NCBI GenBank assembly: GCA_964019135.1
Contig: OZ025256.1
Location: forward strand, 1,736,001 to 1,800,000
Direction of reading: 5' to 3'
From: Arenicola marina
Taxonomy: Eukaryota; Annelida; Polychaeta; Arenicolidae
DNA length: 64,000 nt
Shown: positions 23,131 to 35,740 of the stretch, in pieces
How the letters are laid out: each line of letters begins with the position of its first letter
Numbering within the stretch: the first letter of the stretch is position 1
Position numbers and translations under genes: made by a program
Notes under the pieces: model-generated
What the model saw: only the letters and a program-made list of their open reading frames with translations
Told to the model about the DNA's origin: nothing
Database searches by the model: none

Positions 23131-23540
23131 GATTTTTGTTTCTTTCCATTCACGACTTATACATAACGTTTTTCATAACGACTCCAAAAACCCGACACAT
23201 TTAATGTCCTCATTTACGGCCTTAATGCAACGTAGATGGATACAACCGTATTCTGGGCAGACGTTGTTTCCAGAACATTTTAATTAGTATTTATTAGGAG
23301 TACGTGTCTTATTTCTTCTCATTTTGCATTTACTCATGGCAACAATCCCTAGTAGCGCTGCAAAATGTGTTCTCCCCACGGTTGTCACTTTTTGAAGAAC
23401 AATCCTTTATAATAATCTGGTATGGTGAGACTAGTGGAAAGATCCCCCCCCCTCCCCCCTCCCAACGATAGGTTGAGCCCCAGACAATAAAGAAGCCACT
23501 CCCTGTCCAGGATCAGCAAACCTGATTCTGACAAAGGACC
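23131..23540. other. Short gene-free spacer
   Basis: No gene or signal-peptide exon found on the minus strand, where one would be expected for the discoidin-EGF locus. A C-rich tract lies at 23446-23463. Confidence 0.3.
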
Positions 23541-23554
23541 AGAAACCACATATC

Positions 23555-24265
23555 ATGAAGCCCTGGGACCGTATTCATAATCGCCACTTAGCGTTGAAAC
23601 TTATAAAACAGATTATTAAGAGTTGTGGAGGTTTAGATGTTAAGCAGTGTTTTGAACTTTTTGATAAGATGATAACGCCAATATTAACTTATGGAGCAGA
23701 AATCTGGGGATATGATGTTAGAGATTGTCTTGAAAGAATTCATACTAAAGATTGTAAATATGTTCTAGGTGTACCTTGGGGTACAGTTAATGCTGCTAAT
23801 TATGGAGAATGTGGGAGACTTCCTCTAAGAATAAGATGTACCATCAGTTGTATCAAGTACTGGGTTAAACTTTTGACAATGCCTGATGATATATTAACGA
23901 AGAACGCTTACAATATGCTCTACAATCGAACAGAAGTGGGAAGGACTACATGGGCATCTAAAATAAAACAATTACTTTTGATGTATGGCTTTGGTGATGT
24001 CTGGTTGGCTCAACAATTGGGTAGCCCAGAGTTATTTATCTCTTTATTCAGCCAAAGAGTTATTGACTGTGCAGGGCAGGAATGGTGTAGTAATGTTAGT
24101 AATACATATAGACTAGGAATTTATAAGGAATATAAAAGGTCTCTCATGTGTGAAGATTATTTAATATTACTCTCTAACTTTAGACTTCGCCAGGCCTTGT
24201 CAAAATTTCGATGTGGAATGTATTTTGTTAAGAAAGCATGAGGCAAATGGTGCACATGTAAATAT
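23555..24265 (+). mobile_element. C-terminal part of a LINE reverse transcriptase protein
   Basis: An open frame of 228 codons (23555-24241) matches the region after the RT domain of marine-invertebrate LINEs: FELFDKMITPILTYGAEIWG, ERIHTKDCKYVLGVPWG, GECGRLPL, VIDCAGQEWCSN and LRQALSKFRCG. The first few codons may be unrelated. After the stop, another frame reads CTCKYCLEDY, the start of the usual terminal zinc knuckle, which is cut off by the 41-bp array. The RT core and endonuclease are absent. Codon use is A/T-rich, unlike the host genes to the right. Confidence 0.8.
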
Positions 24266-27200
24266 TGCCTGGAAGACTATTGAACTAACAGGACCCTTGT
24301 CGGACATCTCACCCCGACTATTGGACTAACAGGACCCTTGTCGGACATCTCACCCCGACTATTGGACTAACAGGACCCTTGTCGGTCATCTCACCCCGAC
24401 TATTGAACTAACAGGACCCTTGTCGGACATCTCACCCCGACTATTGGACTAACAGGACCCTTGTCGGTCATCGCACCCCGACTATTGGACTAACAGGATC
24501 CTTGTCGGTCATCGCACCCCGACTATTGGACTAACAGGACCCTTGTCGGTCATCTCACCCCGACTATTGGACTAACAGGACCCTTATCGGTCATCTCACC
24601 CCGACTATTGGACTAACAGGACCCTTGTCGGTCATCTCACCCCGACTATTGGACTAACAGGACCCTTGTCGGTCATCGCACCCCGACTATTGGACTAACA
24701 GGACCCTTGTCGGTCATCGCACCCCGACTATTGGACTAACAGGACCCTTGTCGGTCATCTCACCCCGACTATTGGACTAACAGGACCCTTGTCGGACATC
24801 TCACCCCGACTATTGGACTAACAGGACCCTTGTCGGTCATCTCACCCCGACTATTGGACTAACAGGACCCTTGTCGGACATCTCACCCCGACTATTGGAC
24901 TAACAGGACCCTTGTCGGTCATCTCACCCCGACTATTGGACTAACAGGACCCTTGTCGGACATCTCACCCCGACTATTGGACTAACAGGAGCCTTGTCGG
25001 TCATCGCACCCCGACTATTGGACTAACAGGACCCTTGTCGGTCATCTCACCCCGACTATTGGAGTAACAGGTCCTTTGTCGGACATCTCACCACACCTAT
25101 TGGACCAATAGGACCCTTATCGGTCATCTCACCCCGACTATTGGACTAACAGGACCCTTGTCGGACAGCTCACCCCGACTATTGGACTAACAGGACCCTT
25201 GTCGGTCATCTCACCCCGACTATTGGACTAACAGGACCCTTGTCGGTCATCTCACCCCGACTATTAGACTAACAGGACCCTTATCGGTCATCTCACCCCG
25301 ACTATTGGACTAACCGGACCCTTGTCGGACATCTCACCCCGACTATTGGACTAACAGGAGCCTTGTCGGTCATCGCACCCCGACTATTGGACTAACAGGA
25401 CCCTTGTCGGTCATCTCACCCCGACTATTGGACTAACAGGACCCTTGTCGGACATCTCACCCCGACTATTGGACTAACAGGAGCCTTGTCGGTCATCGCA
25501 CCCCGACTATTGGACTAACAGGACCCTTGTCGGTCATCTCACCCCGACTATTGGAGTAACAGGTCCTTTGTCGGACATCTCACCACACCTATTGGACCAA
25601 TAGGACCCTTATCGGTCATCTCACCCCGACTATTGGACTAACAGGACCCTTGTCGGACATCTCACCCCGACTATTGGACTAACAGGACCCTTATCGGTCA
25701 TCTCACCCCGACTATTGGACTAACAGGACCCTTGTCGGTCATCTCACCCCGACTATTGGACTAACAGGACCCTTGTCGGACATCTCACCCCGACTATTGG
25801 ACTAACAGGAGCCTTGTCGGTCATCGCACCCCGACTATTGGACTAACAGGACCCTTGTCGGTCATCTCACCCCGACTATTGGAGTAACAGGTCCTTTGTC
25901 GGACATCTCACCACACCTATTGGACCAATAGGACCCTTATCGGTCATCTCACCCCGACTATTGGACTAACAGGTCCTTTGCCGGACATCTCACCCCGACT
26001 ATTGGACTAACAGGACCCTTGTCGGTCATCTCACCCCGACTATTGGACTAACAGGACCCTTGTCGGTCATCTCACCCCGACTATTGGACTAACAGGACCC
26101 TTGTCGGTCATCTCACCCCGACTATTGGACTAACAGGACCCTTGTCGGTCATCTCACCCCGACTATTGGACTAACAGGACCCTTGTCGGTCATCTCACCC
26201 CGACTATTGGACTAACAGGTCCTTTGCCGGACATCTCACCACGCCTATTGGACCAATAGGACCCTTATGGTCATCTCACCCCGACTATTGGACTAACAGG
26301 ACCCTTGTCGGTCATCTCACCCCGACTATTGCACTAACATGACCCTTATCGGTCATCTCACCCCGACTATTGGACTAACAGGACCCTTGTCGGTCATCTC
26401 ACCCCGACTATTGGACTAACAGGTCCTTTGCCGGACATCTCACCCCGACTATTGGACTAACAGGACCCTTGTCGGTCATCTCACCCCGACTATTGGACTA
26501 ACAGGTCCTTTGCCGGACATCTCACCACGCCTATTGGACCAATAGGACCCTTATGGTCATCTCACCCTGACTATTGGACTAACAGGACCCTTGTCGGTCA
26601 TCTCACTCAAACTATTGGACTAACAGAACCCTTGTCGGTCATCTCACCCCGACTATTGGACTAACAGGTCCTTTGTCGGACATCTCACTCAAACTATTGG
26701 ACTAACAGAACCCTTGTCGGTCATCTCACCCCGACTATTGGACTAACAGGACCCTTGTCGGTCATCTCACCCCGACTATTGGACTAACAGGACCCTTGTC
26801 GGTAGTCTCACCCCGACTATTGGACTAACAGGTCCTTTGTCGGACATCTCACCACACCTATTAGACCAATAGGACCCTTATCGGTCATCTCACCCCGACT
26901 ATTGGACTAACAGGACCCTTATCGGTCATCTCACCCCGACTATTGGACTAACAGGACCGTTGTCGGTCATCTCACCCCGACTATTGGACTAACAGGTCCT
27001 TTGTCGGACATCTCACCACACCTATTGGACCAATAGGACCCTTATCGGTCATCTCACCCCGACTATTGGACTAACAGGACCCCTGCCGGTCATCTCACTC
27101 AAACTATTGGACTAACAGAACCCTTGTCGGTCATCTCACCCCGACTATTGGACTAACAGGACCCTTATCGGTCATCTCACCCCGACTATTGGACTAACAG

Positions 27201-28300
27201 GTCCCTTGTCGGTCATCTCACTCCAACTATTGGACTAACAGGACCCCTGCCGGTCATCTCACTCAAACTATTGGACTAACAGGACCCTTATCGGTCATCT
27301 CACCCCGACTATTGGACTAACAGGACCCTTGTCGGTCATCTCACCCTGACTATTGGACTAACAGGACCCTTGTCGGTCATCTCACTCAAACTATTGGAGT
27401 AACAGAACCATTGTCGGTCATCTCACCCCGACTATTGGACTAACAGGACCCTTGTCGGTCATCTCACTCAAACTATTGGAGTAACAGAACCATTGTCGGT
27501 CATCTCACCCTGACTATTGGACTAACAGGACCCTTGTCGGTCATCTCACTCAAACTATTGGAGTAACAGAACCATTGTCGGTCATCTCACCCCGACTATT
27601 GGACTAACAGAACCCTTGTCGGTCATCTCACCCCGACTATTGGACTAACAGGACCCTTGTCGGTCATCTCACTCAAACTATTGGAGTAACAGAACCATTG
27701 TCGGTCATCTCACCCTGACTATTGGACTAACAGGACCCTTGTCGGTCATCTCACTCAAACTATTGGAGTAACAGAACCATTGTCGGTCATCTCACCCCGA
27801 CTATTGGACTAACAGAACCCTTGTCGGTCATCTCACCCCGACTATTGGACTAACAGGACCCTTGTCTGTCATCTCACCCCGACTATTGGACTAACAGGAC
27901 CCTTATCGGTCATCTCACCCCGACTATTGGACTAACAGGACCGTTGTCGGTCATCTCACCCCGACTATTGGACTAACAGGACCCTTGTCGGTCATCTCAC
28001 ACCGACTATTGGACTAACAGGACCCTTGCCGGTCATCTCACACCGACTATTGGACTAACAGGAACCTTGCCGGTCATCTCACCCTGACTATTGGACTAAC
28101 AGGACCCTTGTCGGTCATCTCACTCAAACTATTGGAGTAACAGAACCATTGTCGGTCATCTCACCCCGACTATTGGACTAACAGGACCCTTGTCGGTCAT
28201 CTCACTCAAACTATTGGAGTAACAGAACCATTGTCGGTCATCTCACCCCGACTATTGGACTAACAGGACCCTTGCCGGTCATCGCACTCGGATTATTAGA
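24262..28300. repeat. 4-kb array of 41-bp units
   Basis: About 98 units of 41 bp, core ccccgactattggactaaca followed by ggacccttgtcggtcatctca. Variants (tcactcaaactattgg, ccacacctattggacc) recur in blocks, showing higher-order duplication. It begins directly at the broken zinc knuckle of the LINE piece. Confidence 0.97.
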
Positions 28301-28867
28301 ATAACATGACTGTAGTCGGCAATCGCCCGTTAATATATTGCGCTGAAATAGGCTGGAGAGGCGGCGTCACTAGGAGGGTCGAAGGAATATCGCCTTTATA
28401 TTGTGGCTGCATGAAACAAGTGCAACTGAGAAGCCAATATTGTTTCAATCTTGGAAATGTCAATGTTGGAAACAACTAAGCTGTTCATTATCCTATGTGC
28501 GCAAGCGGCGGTCCGTGATTGCCGATACTGTCAACTAATGTTGACGAAAAATATGTCAGCTGGAATGTCAATTTACTGTAAAACCATAACAAATATGTCA
28601 TTGCGCATTCATCTGTGGTGTCCTTTCGATATTCCTTCAAGTTTGTTGTGCTTTAATTTTTAATACTATCAATTGCACTTTGAGAGCATTTAAGTCTTTT
28701 TGCAATGCTGTCCGTAACTGAATCGTGTCAGCTCGCCGACGATGACTGTAGCTGAAAAGCACGGTTGACCGTTTGACGCAACATGTCTTTTAAATTGTAT
28801 TTTACCATATGCCATTTTTACGGGACTAATATGTCATGTCATTTTGCCGTGAGCGCGACAGCTCACG
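28301..28867. other. Gene-free stretch
   Basis: Between the 41-bp array and a SINE. A 70-codon open frame at 28451-28663 has no recognisable features. Confidence 0.3.
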
Positions 28868-29082
28868 GCAGCTAGAGCGCTCGCATTGAGTGCTCTGGTC
28901 ACATGAGAGCCAAACGGCACGTGGGTCGGTGGTTCAACCCCTGCTGTGGCCATGTCTGTGTGTTCTTCGTAAAGAGTAGGGGGTTACCCCCGGGGACATA
29001 GCCCCACTCTCCCGTCCTTCTCCCATTGACGCGACATGACCAAAAGGGGTTAAAGCGTCCTGAATAACCAACCAACCAGCAT
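28868..29082 (+). mobile_element. tRNA-derived SINE copy
   Basis: Head with gctagagcgctcgcattgag and a B-box-like GGTGGTTCAACCCC, then the family body (gggttacccccggggacata, ttgacgcgacatgacc) and a tail ccaaccaaccagc. Plus orientation, same family as 53572-53827. Confidence 0.75.
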
Positions 29083-29194
29083 GACCGTGTCACCTATCTC
29101 TGACCATAACTGGTCAGTGTGACGTCACCACTACCGCCAGTTGAGACACTTGCTACGCGGTAAGTACAGGAGCTGAAGAGCTACTTACATCAGT

Positions 29195-29690
29195 TACAGT
29201 TACGGTCGACCCCCAGTTACAGTTACGGTCAACCCCCAGTTACAGTTACGGTCGACCCCCAGTTACAGTTACGGTCAACCCCCAGTTACAGTTACGGTCA
29301 ACCCCCAGTTACAGTTGCGGTCAACCCGCAGTTACAGTTACGGTCAACCCCCAGTTACAGTTACGGTCAACCCCCAGTTACAGTTATGGTCAACCCCCAG
29401 TTACAGTTATGGTCAACCCCCAGTTACAGTTACGGTCGACCCCCAGTTACAGTTACGGTCAACCCCCAGTTACAGTTACGGTCAACCCCCAGTTACAGTT
29501 ACGGTCAACCCCCAGTTACAGTTATGGTCAACCCCCAGTTACAGTTACGGTCAAGCCCCAGTTACAGTTATGGTCAACCCCCAGTTACACTTATGGTCAA
29601 CCCCCAGTTACAGTTATGGTCAACCCCCAGTTACAGTTACGGTCAACCCCCAATTACAGTTACGGTCAACCCCCAGTTACAGTCACGGGC
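29195..29690. repeat. 23-bp minisatellite
   Basis: About 21 units of 23 bp, core cagttacagttacggtcaac. Three units make 69 nt, so all plus-strand frames read as the same Q/L/V/T-rich repeat peptide. Not a gene. Confidence 0.93.
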
Positions 29691-29699
29691 ATTTTTGAT

Positions 29700-30774
29700 T
29701 TTTTCATGACGTCACTACTATGCAGTCAGGCAATCGGTTCTTGTGTTGTTTTCACAATAGCAGCCTCATAACTTTGTTGGCGATGTAGGACATTAGTCAA
29801 GGGCCGATGTACTAAGTTAGGTTTCAAACAAATGACAGATAAAATATTCGACCGACACTACCTTCCGCCATCTTTGGTTGCCCGTATCGAGCTTGCGTAC
29901 AGTGATTGTTACTGGTTCATGATTGCCAAACAAAACACGAATAAAGAGGAAGTGAAGAGATACGGGCATTCAAACCCACGTCATATGATGTTTTTATCTG
30001 TTGCGCAATGACTGACCAATGCGATAATAACGGGCAACCATGACTACACGGTAACAATTATGGGGTTCACAAAGTAGCATAACTATGGAACGCCAATAAA
30101 TAAAATAGTTGTCCGGTTGCAATGAAATGGAATGTCAATGATTAAACTAGTGATCCTACTACAGTTACAACATAGACACGATAACTTGTCATCTTGGGTT
30201 TAAAGGGTGAGTCTACTAGAAAAGCCCATAGCGTCGTCCGCCAGTTGTGCAAGTGTACTGGATATGCAACCACAATTTTTTTTATTACGGTTTACCTTGG
30301 GGATATACCTGGGTTAGCCACGAAAGGCACTCACTACAGTTCCCGAGCCAAAAGCAGCCTGTTTAAAGACGGAGTGAGCGCGCCACGTGACGGAAGACTA
30401 CGGATGAGACTACCATTAGCCCAGGGCAGGCAGAAAAGTTCTATATTCACTACATGTACCCACGCAAGAGTGAAGAAATTAATCTTCCCCTTAAGTTGCA
30501 ACTCGGAACCGTATAATATAAGCCTAATATAATAAGATGGCCTTGTTCTATAACCCCTCCTACCTATACGACGCCCCCCCTCCTCTACACCCCCCGCCCC
30601 CCCACCCACCTACCCCGGCGCTGAAAACTGTCCTGCTACATAGTTTCTCCAGCTCCAAGGAAGTGACCACACAGCGGCAAAGTACGGCGTCGCAGTAGCA
30701 ATAGTATAAATACACGCCATTTCCCAGCAAGTTGGATCCGATACCGGATAAGCAATGCCATTTATTCAAGTCCC
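29700..30774. other. Gene-free stretch
   Basis: No supported gene. A C-rich strand at 30556-30615 makes spurious Gly-rich frames on the minus strand. One TGACGTCA lies at 29707-29714. Confidence 0.3.
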
Positions 30775-30890
30775 TTTCGCAAAGAGTAGGGACTTACCCC
30801 CAGGGACATAGATCCACTCTCCCTTCCTTCTCCCATTGACGCGATATGATCAAAGTGGTTAAAGCGTCCTGAATATACAACCAATCATTC
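30775..30890 (+). mobile_element. SINE fragment, head missing
   Basis: Contains the body and tail of the SINE family (aaagagtagggacttaccc, ttgacgcgatatgatc, cgtcctgaatatacaacc) but lacks the tRNA-like head. Confidence 0.65.
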
Positions 30891-33570
30891 ATGCCGCTGA
30901 CCTAGTTCTGCAGCCACACCGTAACCCCAACACGACGCTCTTAGCTTCAATGAGCACTGCAAGCCATGGGGCCCGGTATAAGTAATAGTCAAAGTTGGCC
31001 TCAATCGGAAATCTATTCACTGGCTCCCTGCAGGGTCCAAACCTAATTGCGCTGCGGCTATTGCCGCTATCCGCGAGGTGGCGATCCTCCATGGCCGGTC
31101 GGCCGGCAGGCATCGGCATAATGCCCGCCTACCTAACCGCCTTCACTACAACGTCACCGTCAATCGCTAGGGGGCGTCACTTTACGACGGGCAAGCATTG
31201 TCATAACGTGCGCCTATTATGTGCGCCATAACAGTTAACCTCGTCTCCGGAACAGCCAACCCTGTTTAGTCCGAACTCGTAGTAAAATTGGTGTGCCGAT
31301 TACTTCGGCATGCGTTAATAATAAACAGCTTGGACAAGCCTCTCTAAATGAGCTACCAGTGAGCTACACATGAAGATAAGAACATAAGTGCATTACACGC
31401 GTAAACAAATGCATACCTAAAAACCCAGTTAACCGTAGCAACACACTGGGGCAAAATGAGATGATGAGGCTAAATAATGAAGTGTGCATTGACCGGCCAG
31501 CAGCCGCTGACGCCGTCCTCCCAGCCCCGCGCCGAGAGTTTGTGAAGATGGAAGATGAAGTGAAGACGAGGGTCATCAGACCCTTTGGGGATGATATGAT
31601 GATTAATATAAGTCGGCGTAGATGGTGGGAATGAGACGGATGATATGACGCGGAGAGAGTTTTGGGTGCCCTCGTGAAGAGAGCGCAGGCGGAGGTGGGG
31701 AGGTTGTCGTGTCGAGAAGAAAACGTTGCCTTAGCGTAGCAAAATGGCGGGGACTCAAACCAGGCTGATCGCGTGACCTCCGTGCAAGCGCACCCAGGTC
31801 GTGTCGTAACCTTTCGGCGCGGTCTCTACCCTACACGAGTGAATCATGACTGCCGCTCACCAAACCAAATTATGTGCCATAATTTTTCATTTATTGTGAC
31901 CAGACCACAGTAATGATACATATACAATGTCACATTTATAAATAATGCTAACTCGAACGTTTTATTTCAAGTTAACAAACAATGAAAAGGCATAAAAAAG
32001 ACAAGAACATGACAAAATTTAACTAATACCCAAAAGGGAGAAACGCCGGTACAAAAAAATCACATTATATATAAGGATACATAAAATGTTACATATTCAT
32101 TGGCACACATAACAATTGATTTACATTTCAACAGTGAATTTCATATAAATCTATATGACCATGTTTTTCATAGTCGGAGTGTCTACCTTGACTATGCGTT
32201 GCGTGTCTTGTTTTTGGGATATTTGTATTGTATTTTGTCTTGTTACTTAATTAAGGCGGGTGTTTTCCTGCTTTCATTTAAAATCCTGGTCACGTGTAGT
32301 TCATTGCCAAGTTTATGATAACCTAGATATTAAATTTTTTTTTATTGGATCTTCCGAATCTCTTGCGATTTCTAAACGATCTGAAATTTAACACTGTATG
32401 TTTGCAATGTATCTCGAATTTAACAATCTCGATGTCAACTGAACCTCTTATCGGGAGGGGGGGGGGGGGGGGCAAGGGGTATTTCCGTTCCGCGGGAAAG
32501 AGCTTTAACTGCTAATGAGGATAATAAATCTTTGTGAATTGAAAAATGGGTATTAGCCGACCGCCGTGATGAAGGATTTCTAGTAATGGTGAACTGAGAA
32601 GTTTAATATTAAATGGCCGTGCATTGGGAATATAATCATGTGTCCGCCCTTCCTTTGCATGCGGAGAGTTCTCATCTTCATTCATCGGGCCTCTAAGAAA
32701 TTTATTCGTCGTGATCTGGAAACAAGACTCCCCCTGCCCCCCCCCCCCCCCCCACCCTTCTTATAGCGTGGTCGCTTAATTAGTATTATTAAGGGGAGTT
32801 TTACGGTTGCAGTTCACATTAGAACATCGCCCATGTCTTTGAATCCCGAAGCCAAGAGCGACACCACAGGTCATTAGCCGCCGGGTTTTTTCCTCCCATG
32901 CAGAGTTCGCCGGGCAAGCCGCCTGCCAATCGTTATGTGTATTGATTGGTGGCACACCGCGCAGTCTCTTGTGAGACCTCCATGACAGTGGACGGCAGCA
33001 GACTGGGATGAGGTTCCCACATTGGCAGGTGAGAACCAGCACCTTTATTTGGACGGGCACCGATTGACTCCACTGTGGGGAAACGGTAGCTTCGCGAAAC
33101 GTATTACCGCATAACCAATGTGTCTAACAAATCCTCTTTTAATTGCACATCGATCGCTATTAAAATGTATCTTTAGAGTGGTAGTAAGGCGAATAAGGAC
33201 TGCAGGGAAAAACAATAATGAAAATTGGAGTCCAATTTGTGCGCGTTTAGGTGATAATAAACCCCAGTCTTTCACAAGCATAAGGTTGCACGCAGTGTTG
33301 TTCCCGCTATGCATGACGACGCCTGCCCACTCCCGCGTCATTGACCGTCTGTGACTGCTTTGTGCCGTCTGTCCTGGGAGCTCAGACCAACGGCACAACT
33401 GTCGGACACGCTTAAACTTCCTTGCTCAACCCGGCGGGTTCTACCTCGACGACGTGAACATGAAATATCAAGACATGCGCAGCAGCTGAGCCCCAGAATT
33501 AAGGGTTTGTTTGCAAACAGCCAGGTGAGTAGCAGGTGACATGGCAGCCACATGGTGTATATAACTACAG
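30891..33570. other. Gene-free stretch with homopolymers
   Basis: No convincing coding region. Open frames at 32776-33060 and 33045-33398 (minus) lack recognisable motifs or splice logic. Homopolymer tracts: G-run at about 32456-32472 and C-run at about 32738-32753. Confidence 0.3.
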
Positions 33571-33574
33571 CCTG

Positions 33575-34780
33575 TGTACAGGCTGTACACGGGGCAGATT
33601 GTTGTAGTGTATGGTATGGAAGGCTGTACACGGGGCAGATTGTTGTAGTGTATGGTATGGAAGGATGTACACGGGGCAGATTGTTGTAGTGTATGGTGTG
33701 GAAGGCTGTACACGGGGCAGATTGTTGTAGTGTATGGTGTGGAAGTCTGTCCACAGGGCAGATTGTTGTAGTGTATGGTGTGGAAGGCTGTACACAGGGC
33801 AGATTGTTGTAGTGTATGGTGTGGAAGGCTGTACACAGGGCAGATTGTTGTAGTGTATGGTGTGGAAGGCTGTACACAGGGCAGATTGTTGTAGTGTATG
33901 GTATGGAAGGCTGTACACGGGGCAGATTGTTGTAGTGTATGGTGTGGAAGGCTGTCCACAGGACAGATTGTTGTAGTGTATGGTGTGGAAGGCTGTACAC
34001 AGGGCAGATTGTTGTAGTGTATGGTGTGAAAGGCTGTATACAGGGCAGATTGTTGTAGTGTATGGTGTGGAAGGATGTACACAGGGCAGATTGTTGTAGT
34101 GTATGGTGTGGAAGGCTGTACACAGGGCAGATTGTTGTATTGTATGGTGCGGGAGGCTGTACACAGGGCAGATTGTTGTAGTGTATGGTGTGGAAGTCTG
34201 TCCACAGGGCAGATTGTTGTAGTGTATGGTGTGGAAGGCTGTCCACAGGACAGATTGTTGTAGTGTATGGTGTGGAAGGCTGTACACATGGCAGTTTGTT
34301 GTAGTGTATGGTGTGGAAGACTGTACCCAGGGCAGATTGTTGTAGTGTATGGTGTGGAAGGCTGTACACAGGGCAGATTGTTGTAGTGTATGGTGTGGAA
34401 GGCTGTCCACAGGGCAGATTGTTGTAGTGTGTGGTGTGGAAGGCTGTACACGGAGCAGATTGTTGTAGTGTATGGTGTAGAAGGCTGTACACCGGGCAGA
34501 TTGTTGTAGTGTGTGGTGTGGAAGGCTGTACACAGGGCAGATTGTTGTAGTGTGTGGTGTGGAAGGCTGTACACAGGGCAGATTGTTGTAGTGTATGGTG
34601 TGGAAGGCTGTACACAGGGCAGATTATTGTAGTGTATGGTGTAGAAGGCTGTACACAGGCCAGATTGTTGTAGTGTGTGGTGTGGAAGGCTGTACCCAGG
34701 GCAGATTGTTGTAGTATGTGGTGTGGAAGGCTGTACACGGGGCAGATTGTTGTAATCATGGTAATGTATGGTGTGGAAGG
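33575..34780. repeat. 41-bp minisatellite, main block
   Basis: About 29 units of 41 bp, core gcagattgttgtagtgtatg followed by gtgtggaaggctgtacacagg. Three minus-strand frames stay open (up to 473 codons of the CPVYSLPHHTLQQSA type) because three units total 123 nt. Not a gene. The array resumes at 35578 after a solo LTR. Unit sequence is unrelated to the other 41-bp array. Confidence 0.95.
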
Positions 34781-34783
34781 CTG

Positions 34784-35577
34784 TGTAAAGTCCCCACCTT
34801 GTACGTATGGCCCTGGGCGTGACTAATCCGCACCCAGGAGGGAGCATTGTGTAACAACTGTAATGACTGTATTACGTAAGCCATATGCTTAGTCGTAGTT
34901 TTAGAAGGTTCCTGACACATGAGTCAGTTGCGGTCATGTGTCCTGGGATCCGCCTGGAAGTAGGTTAGGTCACTGTACCTACCAGCGATGATGCAATCGC
35001 GTGTCCCATTACTCGTGACGCTTATTAGCTATATATACATTTTTATAGAACATTCTGGATCCGTCGACCCGGAAGTCCTAGACCCTTATACAGCTCCGGA
35101 AGGGTGGCGGGCGAACGTGATATTTGCGCTCTGGAACTAAAAACACGGGAGATAAGGTGACACTCGGCGCCAGCCAGTCTGACCCGAAATCCAGACGCGC
35201 AAACTAGAGAAAGAGAGTGAAAACATCTTTCCACCAAATTCCTCCCAAATTCCTGATAAGAGCGTACACTCCCAGGGGTGTAGGAGCGTATGGGTATATA
35301 AGGGGCACGGATCCGGGAGTCCAGAGAACAACTAAGGGAGAACTAAGAGATCAGCTAGCCACTAGGCAGACAACTTACCGAAGGATCTGGAAGAACCTTA
35401 GTCCTTAGACAACACAAGGAGATGTACAACCGCTATGAATAAAGGCTTGATTGAAATGTACAAGCGACTTCCTTTGAGAATGCGAAGACCGGGAGTCTGT
35501 ATACACGCCCTGGCCGAACCGAACAGGACACACGTGAGATTGGAAACCGCAACCTAACCCAGGGGTCCGATCTTACA
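34784..35577 (+). mobile_element. Solo LTR of an LTR retrotransposon
   Basis: A 794-bp element with TGTAA...TTACA ends, a TATA-type box tatataagg at 35295-35303 and a polyA signal AATAAA at 35438-35443, in the order expected for an LTR. It is flanked by the 4-bp duplication gctg (34780-34783 and 35578-35581) and interrupts the 41-bp minisatellite. No internal coding region is attached, so it is a recombination remnant. The short duplication suggests a Ty3-like element; family is otherwise unassigned and age cannot be set from one LTR. Confidence 0.75.
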
Positions 35578-35740
35578 GCTGTGTACAGGCCAGATTGTTG
35601 TAGAGTGTGGTGTAGAAGGCTGTACACAGGGCAGATTGTTGTAGTTTATGGTGTGGGGGCTGTACACGTCGCAGATTGTTGTAGTATAGTGTGCAAAGCT
35701 TACACAGGGCAGATTGTTTAGTATATGGTGCGGCGGTGTG
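35578..35740. repeat. 41-bp minisatellite, right remnant
   Basis: Four degenerate units of the same 41-bp repeat as 33575-34780, continuing on the far side of the solo LTR. Confidence 0.85.

Noticed and set aside
24262-28300. Possible CRISPR array (regular 41-bp repeats)
   Set aside because: There are no unique spacers, units are contiguous and diverge gradually, and the context is eukaryotic. It is a minisatellite.
32776-33398. Minus-strand frames of 94 and 117 codons, one Cys-rich
   Set aside because: No motif, splice logic or homologue recognised; overlapping frames with chance length.
33338-34847. Minus-strand frames up to 473 codons (CPVYSLPHHTLQQSA)
   Set aside because: Product of the 41-bp minisatellite; the array is also split by a solo LTR.
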